This document shows, piece after piece, positions 34,448 through 42,655 of a DNA stretch of 64,000 nucleotides (its first letter is position 1; each line of letters opens with the position of its first letter). The DNA is from Variovorax sp. WS11 (lineage in GTDB: Bacteria; Pseudomonadota; Gammaproteobacteria; Burkholderiales; Burkholderiaceae_C). The translations under genes and the position numbers were made by a program. The stretch spans positions 2,728,001-2,792,000 of the forward strand of contig NZ_JAAGOW010000001.1 in NCBI RefSeq assembly GCF_010499245.1, read 5' to 3'. Under the pieces are notes generated by a model. It saw only the letters and a program-made list of their open reading frames with translations, was not told the origin of the DNA and ran no database searches.

Positions 34448-36546
34448 TCACAGCTGAGAGTTGGGATGATAGACGTCGGGTAGCGTCTCGCGATGGTTCT
34501 TCAAGTGACCTGAGGTGCGTATGCGATCACGGAGTTGCTGCTCCTGTTGGTCGGTGATCGTGATCCACCAGGGGCCCTGTGCGCCGAGATGGCGTGCATC
34601 AATAACTCCGCGCTTTATCCAGTAGCGAACAAAATAGACACTCACGGATAGGCGATCAGCAAGTTGCCCGGCTGTGAGCTCTTCTGGACGCATCAGACAG
34701 ACGGAAGGCACGGCGTAGCGAATGCGGATCCATTTGATCATTGCCCGCGTAATTGGCAGTCCACGCGGACTGCGAAGGCCCTCTTCATTCAAGGCCTGGA
34801 CGATCTGTTGATTGGAGAGCCGGCTGGACAGTTCTCGTATGCGTTCGATGATCTGGCGCGGGTAAAGCATTTGGTCTGCGATCGGGCTTGGGAGAGGAAT
34901 CGTGGTGTCGGTGCAGGCACCTTGCCAGCGAACGTGCAGAACGACCTGTCTCGCATCAGTGAGTTTCTCGACCGTGATGTCGCGGATGAGCAGTCGCAGC
35001 ATCCGCTTGCGATCCTTCGACAGGTCGTCGCAGGCGCCAGACGCGCGGCAGATCACGAGCCAGAGCCAGAACCTTCGTCTTCTGCTCGGGCGTCACGACG
35101 TGGGCCTTCTGGGTCTGGAAATTTGCGGCTTCGGACTTGACTTCGTCAATGTGCAACATGGCTTCGTTCCAGCGGCGCTCAAGGCTTTGCGGCGACCAGG
35201 CGATTGGACGGGTCGACTTCTTCATAGCGGCGTTTGGCCAATGCGCAGTCATACTCGGCGCGCTCGATTCGCATGTGCCACTGACGCATGACGGCTTGGT
35301 TGCGCTGCTCAAGGTCGTTCAAGGCTGCCAAGGCCAACTCGAGTTCGGCTGGCTTCAGGGCCTGAATACCTCTGCGCAGATGGCGTCGTCGAGCAGCTCG
35401 GTGCGCACACTGAAGCAGTTCTTCGTGGCCAGCCCTCGCGGCGCCTCCGTGCATTGGTAGGTGGGATAGATGCCGCCGTTGCCTTGATAGCGCACTAGGA
35501 CCGCCCGCCCGCAGGTGCCGCACAACAGCATTCCCTGGAGCAACGCAAGGCCTTCGCGTGCCGGACCGCTGAGCACGGTCCCTTCCGCGTTATTGCGGTT
35601 ATTCGCCAGGCGCCGCTGGTTCTGATCGAACTCCTCCACGGTGAGGTAGCCCTCGTGGTGTTCACGCAGTGGACACGCCACTCCGGCATGGGGACCCGCC
35701 CGCACATTCTTGCGCACCTCGCCCTCGGGGTGATGCTTCTGGCGTACTGGCGGCGGCCGAAAACGTATGCCGGCATACATCGGGTTCCTCAGCAGGGTCA
35801 GAATACGACTCTGGCTGAGTCGACCCCAAACGAGCTTGGTAGCCCACACCTCCATTGGCGCGCTTTGGGAAGCGCAGGCCGTCCCTTGCAAAGCGTTGGA
35901 CAACGGCGTAGGCACTCGCCCGTTTCCCGGAACACTCGAAACGCCAGTTGCACGGCCCCGCACTTCGTCGTCGGGATCCATGACGATGCGGTCGTGGTCG
36001 TCAAAGCAAAAGCCTACCGGCAAGGAAGCGCAACTCACCCTTCTGCGCCTTGTTCAGCTTGCCGCCAGGAGGCGCCCGCGCAAGAAATGCAGTTCGGCCT
36101 GGGCCATCGTGCCCCTGATTCCGAGCACCAGTCCGTCGTTGAAGTCCGCGGGGTCGTAGCAGCCATCGGTATCGATCACCAGGGTGTGCGTCAGGGCACA
36201 CAGTTCCAGGAGCCGATGCCAGTCGAGGCTCGAAGCGCGCCAGGCGCGACACCTCCAGGGCAAACACCGCTCCGACCTGGCTCATCGAGACATCCGCCAC
36301 CAACGTCTTGAAGTCCTCGCGACCGGCGATCTGTGCCCCGAGCGGCCCAGGTCCCGATCCAGCACGCGGATCGACCTGCGGCCACCCCATGGCCCGTGCC
36401 TTGTCCTGCAGCGCATATTGGCGCTCGGTGCTCTCCTGGTTGTGACGCACCTGACCCGGTGTCGACTGCCGCACGTAGATGTACGCCGGTTTGCTCAGGT
36501 GCGCTTGGTGATGGTCGTGTTCATCGCAGGCCTCCACACTGGACAT
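34448..36546 (-). pseudogene. Large serine recombinase, multiply frameshifted
   Basis: Read across frames, a complete recombinase of about 690 residues can be followed. The N-terminus has the catalytic Ser in YIYVRQSTPGQVRHNQES, then FALEVSRLARSS and IDTDGCYDPADFNDGLVLGI. The recombinase domain includes VWGRLSQSRILTLLRNPMYA, then a zinc-ribbon (MLLCGTCGRAVLVRYQG), a coiled coil (ALAKRRYEEVDPSNRLVAA) and a C-terminal helix-turn-helix (ELTAGQLADRLSVSVYFVRY). At least six frame changes are needed, but no internal nonsense codon was noticed within the segments. Either recent decay or consensus indels. Confidence 0.75.
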
Positions 36547-36649
36547 GAGCGTCGGGTCGGCCTCGATCATGGCGATCAGCATGTTGGCCAACAGAGTCGC
36601 GCCAACTGAGAGATCGATGGGGACGGTGGGCGACAGGGTGATACCTGGC

Positions 36650-36992
36650 TCACCGTTGCACCTCAGGTGGCTCTCGCCGACGCAGCAGTTCGTGGTTGAT
36701 CTCGGAGATCTCCTCCAAGATCTCGCGCACTTGGGCGTAGTTGGCCAGGTGCTCGCATACCTGCGCGTGCTCGGCCTGGGGACGTAGTCCATTTGAGGCG
36801 ACCTGCCCGGTAGCTCACCGAGAGGTAGTACTTGGGTCCGTGTCCGGGACCCTCTGCGCACTTACGGTTTGATTTGCCGCAGCGCTTGTAGCGTTCGATC
36901 AAGGAGCCCCGAAGCACAGCGTCCAGCGGCGGCATCTTGCGCAGCAGTTGCCTGCGGCGTCGCTTGAGGGCTGAAGAGGTCGGCTCTGTCAT
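36650..36992 (-). pseudogene. DUF6788-like gene, frameshifted
   Basis: It opens MTEPTSSALKRRRRQLLRKM and continues RGSLIERYKRCGKSNRKCAE and GPGHGPKYYLSVSYRAG. The frame then fails twice near 36770-36800, each time where one added C would restore it. The restored continuation reads QMDYVP, then AEHAQVCEHLANYAQVREIL and EEISEINHELLRRREP to a TGA at 36650. It resembles the DUF6788-like gene of the IS1634-type element (Cys-rich motif plus HGPxYYLS). Confidence 0.7.
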
Positions 36993-37040
36993 TCTTGACG
37001 GACCACAGATATAACTGGTCCGACAATAGTTCATGAACGC

Positions 37041-37322
37041 TCATTTGACAAGCCCTCCGCACGAGCGAGCTGCCAGGATCTCAAGCAGCGCGACCAGATC
37101 GCACAGCGAGCCCAGGTCAAGCCGAGCCGTCGAGCCGTCAACTCGCTGGGATGGATTGGGCGCGGCGAGGTCGGTCCATTCGCGAGCGATGGCGAAGCTG
37201 AGGCGCTCGCCATCATCCCGAAGGATCAGCGTGTCCACACCCGCAACGTATCGCGCCTTCAGTACAGCAAAGCGCTGCCCCCTACGTGGATGAAACGGAT
37301 GCCGAATCTCGGCCCAACCCAA
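37041..37322 (-). CDS. DUF5372-like protein of the serine-recombinase module
   Basis: A 93-residue protein with the motif IRHPFHPRRGQRFAVL near its N-terminus, then VDTLILRDDGERLSFAIARE and WTDLAAPNPSQ. Such small proteins commonly precede DUF6788-like and recombinase genes in the same kind of element. The start is a TTG near 37322 with no strong alternative. It may be a DNA-binding accessory factor; function unknown. Confidence 0.65.
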   Translation of the reverse strand: MGWAEIRHPFHPRRGQRFAVLKARYVAGVDTLILRDDGERLSFAIAREWTDLAAPNPSQRVDGSTARLDLGSLCDLVALLEILAARSCGGLVK

Positions 37323-37462
37323 CGACTGGTTGGACGAGAGTGCAGTTGACGTTAACCGTGGTAGCCCTGGCGCGGCGCCTGGTCATCGCACTGTGGCGCT
37401 ACTTGCAGGACGGCGAGATCCCGGCGGGCGCGCACCTGAAACCCGCAGTAGCTCACGCCTGA

Positions 37463-38219
37463 GCAACCAGAGTCACACAGTACAGAATGCCAACATCATG
37501 ATCACAGGTCGACGCGCCCGTTGTCACCGCGGGTCGCCACAGGGCGACCGTCCTCAAAGAAGGGGCGCGTCGGTAAGCAGGGATTGCCAGCGCCTCTGGC
37601 GCGCATGCTGCATGTGGTGTCGGACTCCAATGTCCTGCACGGATAGAAGCTTGTTCGAGTACCGACTCGGACCTCCAACAGTCCCTGACCTCGGATCACG
37701 ATGGATGTCGCACCCCGTCGGTACTTCGATCGGATGCTACGAACAGGTCCCGCCATGATCATCATGCCTTGACAAAACCGTCCTCATAGAAGCGCCTCTG
37801 GCGCGCATGCTGCATGTGGTGTCGGACTCCAATGTCCTGCACGGATAGAAGCTTGTTCGAGTACCGACTCGGACCTCCAACAGTCCCTGACCTCGGATCA
37901 CGATGGATGTCGCACCCCGTCGGTACTTCGATCGGATGCTACGAACAGGTCCCGCCATGATCATCATGCCTTGACAAAACCGTCCTCATAGAAGCGGTGA
38001 TGTGGCGTACCACGTGGTTGAGGACGGAACGACAGGAAGATGGCACGAGATAAGCGGGGAGACCTGCCGGTGCGGTGAACGCTGGCAGGAGTCAGAGTCC
38101 CAATAGTACCGATCACGGGGAACTTAAATTGAACCGTGGAGAAATGTGTCAGAGCAAAAGGCGCATTAGGGAAGTGGGGCAGGAAGGTTGATAGCTGAAG
38201 ACCGGAAAGGAGCAGAGAT
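37463..38219. other. Non-coding stretch: IS110 right flank, tandem repeat, intron 5' leader
   Basis: No credible gene. From 37463 to about 37994 it is the non-coding right part of the IS110-family element, including a 202-bp tandem duplication. From about 37995 to 38219 it is group II intron RNA sequence leading to the reverse transcriptase start, with AAAGGAG before the ATG. Confidence 0.6.
37590..37993. repeat. 202-bp tandem duplication, two copies
   Basis: Positions 37590-37791 and 37792-37993 are near-identical direct copies (each starts GCGCCTCTGGCGCGCATGCT). The unit ends in ACCGTCCTCATAGAAG. A variant of that end (ACCGTCCTCAAAGAAG) also occurs at about 37549, just before the first copy, suggesting slippage or recombination between such short repeats. 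The unit is AT-richer than flanking host genes and non-coding. Confidence 0.85.
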
Positions 38220-39454
38220 ATGACAATTGAAGCATCGACAGTGTCGGCAACGACTAAACAAGATGCAGGCGTGCTGGGAAGCTGCGTGCAGCGGAAATTC
38301 GTGCCAGCTCCAATCTGGACGGAAGCTATGTTGGCTGCTCTACAAAGAGGAGTTCGAGGAGGTAAATGGTACAGTTTGATCGATAAAGTCTATCGCCTTG
38401 AAACGCTGGAGCTTGGATGGATCCAGGTGGCGAAGAACGCTGGGGCGGCTGGGGTGGACCGAATGAGCGTGGAGCGATTCGCGCAAGGACGGCATCACTA
38501 TTTGGCTGAATTGGCGCAAGCGCTGCGGGACGGGAGTTATCGCCCGTTGCCGGTACGGCGTGTTTACATACCCAAGGGCAAGAAGCAGCGCCCGCTCGGC
38601 ATACCTGCTGTAAAAGACCGCGTGGTTCAGGCGGCGCTGAAGCTGGTCATCGAGCCCATCTTTGAGCACGAATTCGAGCCCAGAAGCTACGGCTTCCGGC
38701 AAGGTCTCGGCTGCAAGGATGCGCTGCGCGAAGTGGACCGGCATTTGAAAGCGGGCTACTTCTGGGTAGTGGATCCGGACCTGCAAAGCTACTTCGACAC
38801 GATTCCACATGACCCCCTTCTCACGAAAGTGGGAGCCCGTATCGGTGACGGTCACGTGCTGGAGCTCATTCAGGGCTTTCTCAAGCAAGACATCATGGAA
38901 GACTTGAAGCGGTGGACGCCGATCTCCGGTAGTCCTCAAGGGGCAGTAATCAGCCCCTTGCTCGCGAACGCTTACCTTCACGAGCTGGACGTAGCGATGC
39001 GCGAAGCCGGGTTGGTAATGGTGCGATACGCAGACGACGCCGTGGTGTTGTGTCGCAGTCGAGAGGAAGCGCAAGCCGCGCTCGCTCGTTTGCGTGCTTG
39101 GGTGAGTGCGAACGGCCTGACGCTACATCCCGACAAGACCCACATTGGGGATTGCCGGGAGAAGGGGCAAGGGTTCGAGTTTCTGGGGTACCGGTTTGAA
39201 GCCGGGCGGCGGTTGGTGCGTGCGAAAAGCTTGATGGCGTTACGGGACAAAGTTCGTGCCCGGACGCCCCGCAATCACGGCGGGTCCATCGAGAGTGTGA
39301 TCGCGTCGCTCAACCCGACCCTGAAGGGTTGGTACGCCTACTTCAAACAGGCCCACCGGTACACATTCTCGTCAGTCGACGGCTTTGTTCGGCGTCGACT
39401 GCGGGCGATGTTGCGAAAACAGAAACACCGACCGGGTCAGGGACGATGTCTTAG

Positions 39455-40926
39455 GGAGTTGTCAGGATTTTTGTGTTCGAGGCCGGTTGATTGATTTGTT
39501 CTCGATTGTTTTTTCTTATGTCTTCAGGCCCCCGCCAGGCCGCCGGAGGCGCCCCGGTTGAGCCATGTATTCATGGTTCAACCTCCTGATTTTGCGTTGC
39601 CTTGGGCCGCGTGCGTGAAGCGCTCTTCGTAGAGGATCGCGAATTGATTCATCGCCTCCTTCCAATTGTGCGCCGCGCGCCCCCAGTCGGTCGTGATGTT
39701 GCGCAACGCCAGCCAGATCAGCTTGGAGGCCGCGTCATCACTGGGGAAGTGGCCGCGCGACTTGATGATCTTGCGCAACTGCGCGTTGATGCTCTCGATG
39801 GCATTGGTCGTGTAGATCACCCGGCGGATGGACGGCGGAAACGCGAAGAACGGAATCACCCGATCCCACGCACGGCGCCAAGCCGCGACCACGGTCGGGA
39901 ACTTGATACCCCAGGGGCCTTGAGCAAAGGCATCGAGTTCGGCCTCGGCCGCTTCGGCGCTCGCGGCCGTGTAGATTGGCTTGATCGCCGCGGCCAGCAG
40001 CTTGCGGTCCTTCCAGCTCGCGTAGTCCAGCGAGTTGCGTATCAGGTGCACGATGCAGGTCTGCAACGTGGTAGCCGGATACACCGCCGCCAGCGCCTCG
40101 GGCATGCCCTTCAAACCATCGGTGACGGCGATGAGGATGTCACCACGCCGCGGGTCTTCAGGTCGTTGAATACCTTCATCCAGAACTTGGCGCCCTCGGT
40201 GCCTTCGATCCACAGGCCGAGGATGTCGCGCGTGCCATCGGGCAGCACCCCAAGGCCAGTAGATGGCCTTGTTGCGCACCACCGCGTCTTCTTTGATCTT
40301 CACGCGCAAGGCGTCGAAAAAGACCACCGGGTACATCGGCTCCAGCGGCCGGGCCTGCCGAGCTCCGACCTCGACCATGACGGCGTCGGTGACCGAGCTG
40401 ATGAACTCGGGCGACACCTCCACCGCGTAGCTCTCCATCAAGAAGCCCTGGATCTCGCGCATGGTCATGCCGCGCGCGTACATGGCCACGATCTTGTCGT
40501 CGAAGCCGGTGAACCGGCGTTCGTGCTTTGGGATGAGCACTGGCTCGAAGGAGCCCTCGCGGTCGCGCGGCACCTCGATGCGAAGTGGCCCGTCACCGGC
40601 CAAAACCGTCTTGGCACTCCTGCCATTGCGCTGATTGCCACCGCTGGCCTCGGGCTTGCTCGCGCCGCTCGGGTAGCCCAGGTGGTGCGACATCTCGGCA
40701 CCCAGGGCGCGCTCGATCAGCGCCTTCTTGAACGCGGCCGTCGCCTCATTGACTGCGTCACCGGTCATGGGGCCGGTGACGAACTGGTCAATCAACTCCT
40801 TCGGAATCGACGGCAGCGCCGCCATCTTGGCGGCGATCGCCGCGTTCTTCATCTTCGTCTTGCTTACTGGCATACATGCTCCTGGTCGTCATGCTATGCC
40901 TCGAACACAAAATTTTTGACAGGCTC
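39455..40926. mobile_element. IS256-family insertion sequence
   Basis: A 1472-bp element flanked by an 8-bp direct repeat TGTCTTAG (39447-39454 and 40927-40934), the duplication length typical of IS256. The ends are imperfect inverted repeats of about 29 bp (left GGAGTTGTCAGGATTTTTGT, right end reverse complement GAGCCTGTCAAAAATTTTGT, both followed by GTTCGAGGC within a few bases). One transposase gene on the complement. Confidence 0.92.
39578..40873 (-). CDS. IS256-family transposase with a frame-slipped middle
   Basis: A 431-residue mutator-type transposase. The DDE residues are in VVFFDALRVKI, LIAVTDGLKGMP and YTTNAIESINAQLRK. Residues of about 200-250 (WPWGAARWHARHPRPVDRRH) are out of the family frame. 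Reading the other frame gives PDGTRDILGLWIEGTEGAKF and WMKVFNDLKTRG, the expected sequence. Two one-base losses near 40250 and one near 40146 explain it and restore frame. As written, the protein would probably be inactive; if these are consensus errors it is intact. Confidence 0.8.
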   Translation of the reverse strand: MPVSKTKMKNAAIAAKMAALPSIPKELIDQFVTGPMTGDAVNEATAAFKKALIERALGAEMSHHLGYPSGASKPEASGGNQRNGRSAKTVLAGDGPLRIEVPRDREGSFEPVLIPKHERRFTGFDDKIVAMYARGMTMREIQGFLMESYAVEVSPEFISSVTDAVMVEVGARQARPLEPMYPVVFFDALRVKIKEDAVVRNKAIYWPWGAARWHARHPRPVDRRHRGRQVLDEGIQRPEDPRRGDILIAVTDGLKGMPEALAAVYPATTLQTCIVHLIRNSLDYASWKDRKLLAAAIKPIYTAASAEAAEAELDAFAQGPWGIKFPTVVAAWRRAWDRVIPFFAFPPSIRRVIYTTNAIESINAQLRKIIKSRGHFPSDDAASKLIWLALRNITTDWGRAAHNWKEAMNQFAILYEERFTHAAQGNAKSGG

Positions 40927-41042
40927 TGTCTTAGCGATCACAAACGATGGCCAAATTCCTTCTTCGCTAGTCTTGGGCTGTTCACGCTATCCGAAGCCCA
41001 TCAATTGGCGCGCCAATCCCGGTGCGGAAACAACTGACTGGA

Positions 41043-41075
41043 GAGCCCGTCGCGGGAGAACTGCACAGCGGGTTC
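41043..41075 (+). ncRNA. Domain V-like hairpin of the group II intron
   Basis: GAGCCCG at the left pairs with CGGGTTC at the right around an inner stem, 33 bases in all, six bases after the reverse transcriptase stop. Position and size fit intron domain V; a domain VI-like stem and the CCTACCCCTAT end follow. The fold was judged by eye. Confidence 0.55.
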
Positions 41076-41113
41076 GGAGGGAGGGGACGGCGAGAGCCGT
41101 TTCCTACCCCTAT

Positions 41114-41458
41114 CCAACAGTCTTGAACCGGCTTTGGCTTCGCACCGGACGCAGCCGGGCGCCTCGCGACCGCGAACTCTCGCGATCTATCAAGCGACAT
41201 CAGGAACTGACCCCCGTTGTGCCTCGTCATCGAGCGCTCCCAGCATCTGGGAGCGGCGTTGTCCATGGATGCCTGGCCTGGGCACTTTCCTTGTGGTCAA
41301 GTCGCCGGAAACCGCGCCCCCATTGCACGTGGTGACCGTTGGTCATTCAGATCGACCAGAACCACTCAAGATCTGATCTGCACGAGCACGCGAGGATATT
41401 TGGTGACCCAACCCAAGCAGTCCCTGCGGAAGCGCGAATCAAGGCGCATCATGGGTTG
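41114..41458. other. Gene-free stretch right of the intron
   Basis: The 3' exon side of the intron up to the transglutaminase-like gene. No reading frame here resembles a protein family. A stretch near 41210 (AACTGACCCCCGTTGTGCC) looks like an insertion-sequence end but has no partner in view. This is the right edge of the accessory island. Confidence 0.4.
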
Positions 41459-42265
41459 ATGAATATCCAGCTCGGTTTTGAAATCGCCTACCAGTTTCCC
41501 CGGCCGACGCCGATGATCCTGACCCTCAGCATTCATTACTCGCGCGCCTCGGATCTCCTGCGCCCGGACCATCTGCTCACGAAGCCGGCCGTCCCCACCA
41601 CCGCCTACCGCGATCTGTTTGGCAACTGGTGCACACGCCTGGTCGCACCCGCGGGCCGCTTTGTACTGAGTACGGATACCGTGATCCACGACAGCGGCGC
41701 GCTGGACATCATCGTGCCCTCGGCGCCGCAGACGCCGGTGGAGTACCTGCCCGAGTCCACCTTGCTCTACCTACTGGGGAGCCGCTACTGCGAAACCGAC
41801 CTGCTGTCTGATTTTGCTTGGCAGCACTTTGGGACCGGACCGACCGGCTGGGGGCGCGTGCAGGCGGTCTGCGATTTCGTGCACCAGCACATCGAGTTCG
41901 GCTACCAGCACGCCCGGCGCACCCGTTCGGCCTTTGAAGCCTTCAAGGAAGGGCAAGGCGTGTGCCGCGACTATGCCCACCTGGCGATCACCCTATGCCG
42001 CTGCCTGAACATTCCGGCCCGTTATTGCACCGGCTACCTCGGCGATGTCGGGACCCTGCCGCCGTACGGCACGATGGACTTTGCGGGTTGGTTCGAGGCT
42101 TTCCTGGGTGACCGCTGGTACACCTTCGATGCGCGCAACAACGTGCCTCGCATCGGCCGCGTGCTGATTGCGCAGGGGCGCGACGCCAGCGACGTGGCGT
42201 TGTCAAGCACCTTCGGCCCCAACGAGCTGGATGGATTCAAGGTCTGGTGCGATGAGATTCCGTGA
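41459..42265 (+). CDS. Transglutaminase-like cysteine peptidase-fold protein
   Basis: A 268-residue protein. The N-terminal half is a beta domain (LGFEIAYQFPRPTPMILTLS). The transglutaminase core has the nucleophile Cys in GQGVCRDYAHLAITLCRCL and then ARYCTGYLGDVGTLPP. In many superfamily members the catalytic His lies in an HAW motif; the matching place here reads MDFAGWFEAFLGDRWYTFDA, so that His is not evident, while the Asp (TFDARNN) is. It may be a non-canonical peptidase or a binding protein. ATG 41459 follows the island edge. Confidence 0.82.
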   Translation: MNIQLGFEIAYQFPRPTPMILTLSIHYSRASDLLRPDHLLTKPAVPTTAYRDLFGNWCTRLVAPAGRFVLSTDTVIHDSGALDIIVPSAPQTPVEYLPESTLLYLLGSRYCETDLLSDFAWQHFGTGPTGWGRVQAVCDFVHQHIEFGYQHARRTRSAFEAFKEGQGVCRDYAHLAITLCRCLNIPARYCTGYLGDVGTLPPYGTMDFAGWFEAFLGDRWYTFDARNNVPRIGRVLIAQGRDASDVALSSTFGPNELDGFKVWCDEIP

Positions 42266-42655
42266 TTGAAAAGGAATGCAGGCGAACTTCCGTTGTCAGC
42301 CTGCGCAATTTGTGACTCAAACGCGGCTGACTCAAAGGCAGCAGGCCATGAGACTTGTGCCTGCACCCACCCGTCTCATGCCCACCGCACTCCTCCACCG
42401 CATCGCCCACTCCGCCTCCCCACGTCCTCACCAACGACCCCGACATCGAAGCCATCCGCCCCTGATCCTGGCCGGCCTTGTGAAGGCCGCGATGCAGGTG
42501 ACGCTCGATCCATGGGGCGGAGGTCCTCAGCCGGGGATCGTGGTGAGGAGATCACGCCGGAGGGCAGAAGGGCGTTGGAGGGTCGGAGGACAGAGTGAGG
42601 GGAAGGGCGGGCGCACGGTGGTAGCTTCCATTTCCCAGCGCCAAGGGACGAGACA
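42266..42655. other. Gene-free stretch before the SagB-like gene
   Basis: No credible coding sequence. The stretch is C-rich, then G-rich near its right end (42520-42610). No clear promoter boxes or terminator were found; AAGGGACGAG at 42643-42652 is the ribosome-binding region of the next gene. Confidence 0.4.

Larger units (their letters stand above)
34432..37350. mobile_element. Serine-recombinase module inserted in the IS110 transposase
   Basis: About 2.9 kb separating the two halves of the IS110 transposase gene. On the complement it carries, in order, a DUF5372-like gene, a DUF6788-like gene and a large serine recombinase gene. This three-gene set has the look of a self-contained site-specific element. 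The junctions (GTGATGGTGGC on the left, GTGGTAGCCC on the right) share only a GGT/GTGG-like core, compatible with serine-recombinase insertion. Exact ends are uncertain by several bases. Confidence 0.7.
33384..37462 (+). pseudogene. IS110-family (IS1111-like) transposase, split by a serine-recombinase module
   Basis: The 5' piece, 33384 to about 34430, encodes a DEDD-type RuvC-fold domain (FELGDKHWQLSIGD; HSCYEAGRDGWWLHRWL; AKTDRLDADKLLAML) and the transposase-20 region (LRAIGPKGAWVLVKEVFG; SDIEQGISKAGNRRVRGLL). It breaks after RMRRVGIVMV. The last 35 codons reappear at about 37350-37462 as ALARRLVIALWRYLQDGEIP to a TGA. GAAGGAG eight bases before ATG 33384 sets the start. The IS110 element ends are not resolvable. 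Confidence 0.85.
38220..41037 (+). pseudogene. ltrA: Group II intron reverse transcriptase/maturase, split by an IS256-family element
   Basis: The gene lies in 38220-39454 and 40935-41037; joined, they make exactly 446 codons. RT blocks are clear: RPLGIPAVKDRVVQAALKLV, VVDPDLQSYFDTIPHDPLL, SPQGAVISPLLANAYLHELD and the active-site YADD in MVRYADDAVVLCRS. The maturase X domain is LKGWYAYFKQAHRYTFSSVD. The displaced end reads LSDHKRWPNSFFASLGLFTL and SEAHQLARQSRCGNN, then TGA. No endonuclease domain is seen, which fits several bacterial intron classes. The truncated product keeps RT and most of domain X. Confidence 0.88.
33079..41113 (+). mobile_element. Group II intron, interrupted by two other elements
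   Basis: The 5' end GTGCG (33079; GTGTG at 33077 is an alternative) begins a structured stretch with GGGTGAAAGTCCCTGTCGG and later domain I-like sequence to about 33320. Intron sequence resumes near 37995 (GATGTGGCGTACCACGTGG, then ACGGAACGACAGGAAGATGG) and leads to the reverse transcriptase gene. A domain V-like hairpin is at 41043-41075 and the 3' end CCTACCCCTAT is at about 41113. Two insertions lie inside: an IS110-family element and an IS256-family element. Splicing is presumably impaired. Confidence 0.75.

Noticed and set aside
37590..37993. CRISPR array
   Set aside because: Only two 202-bp direct copies with no spacers; this is a simple tandem duplication.
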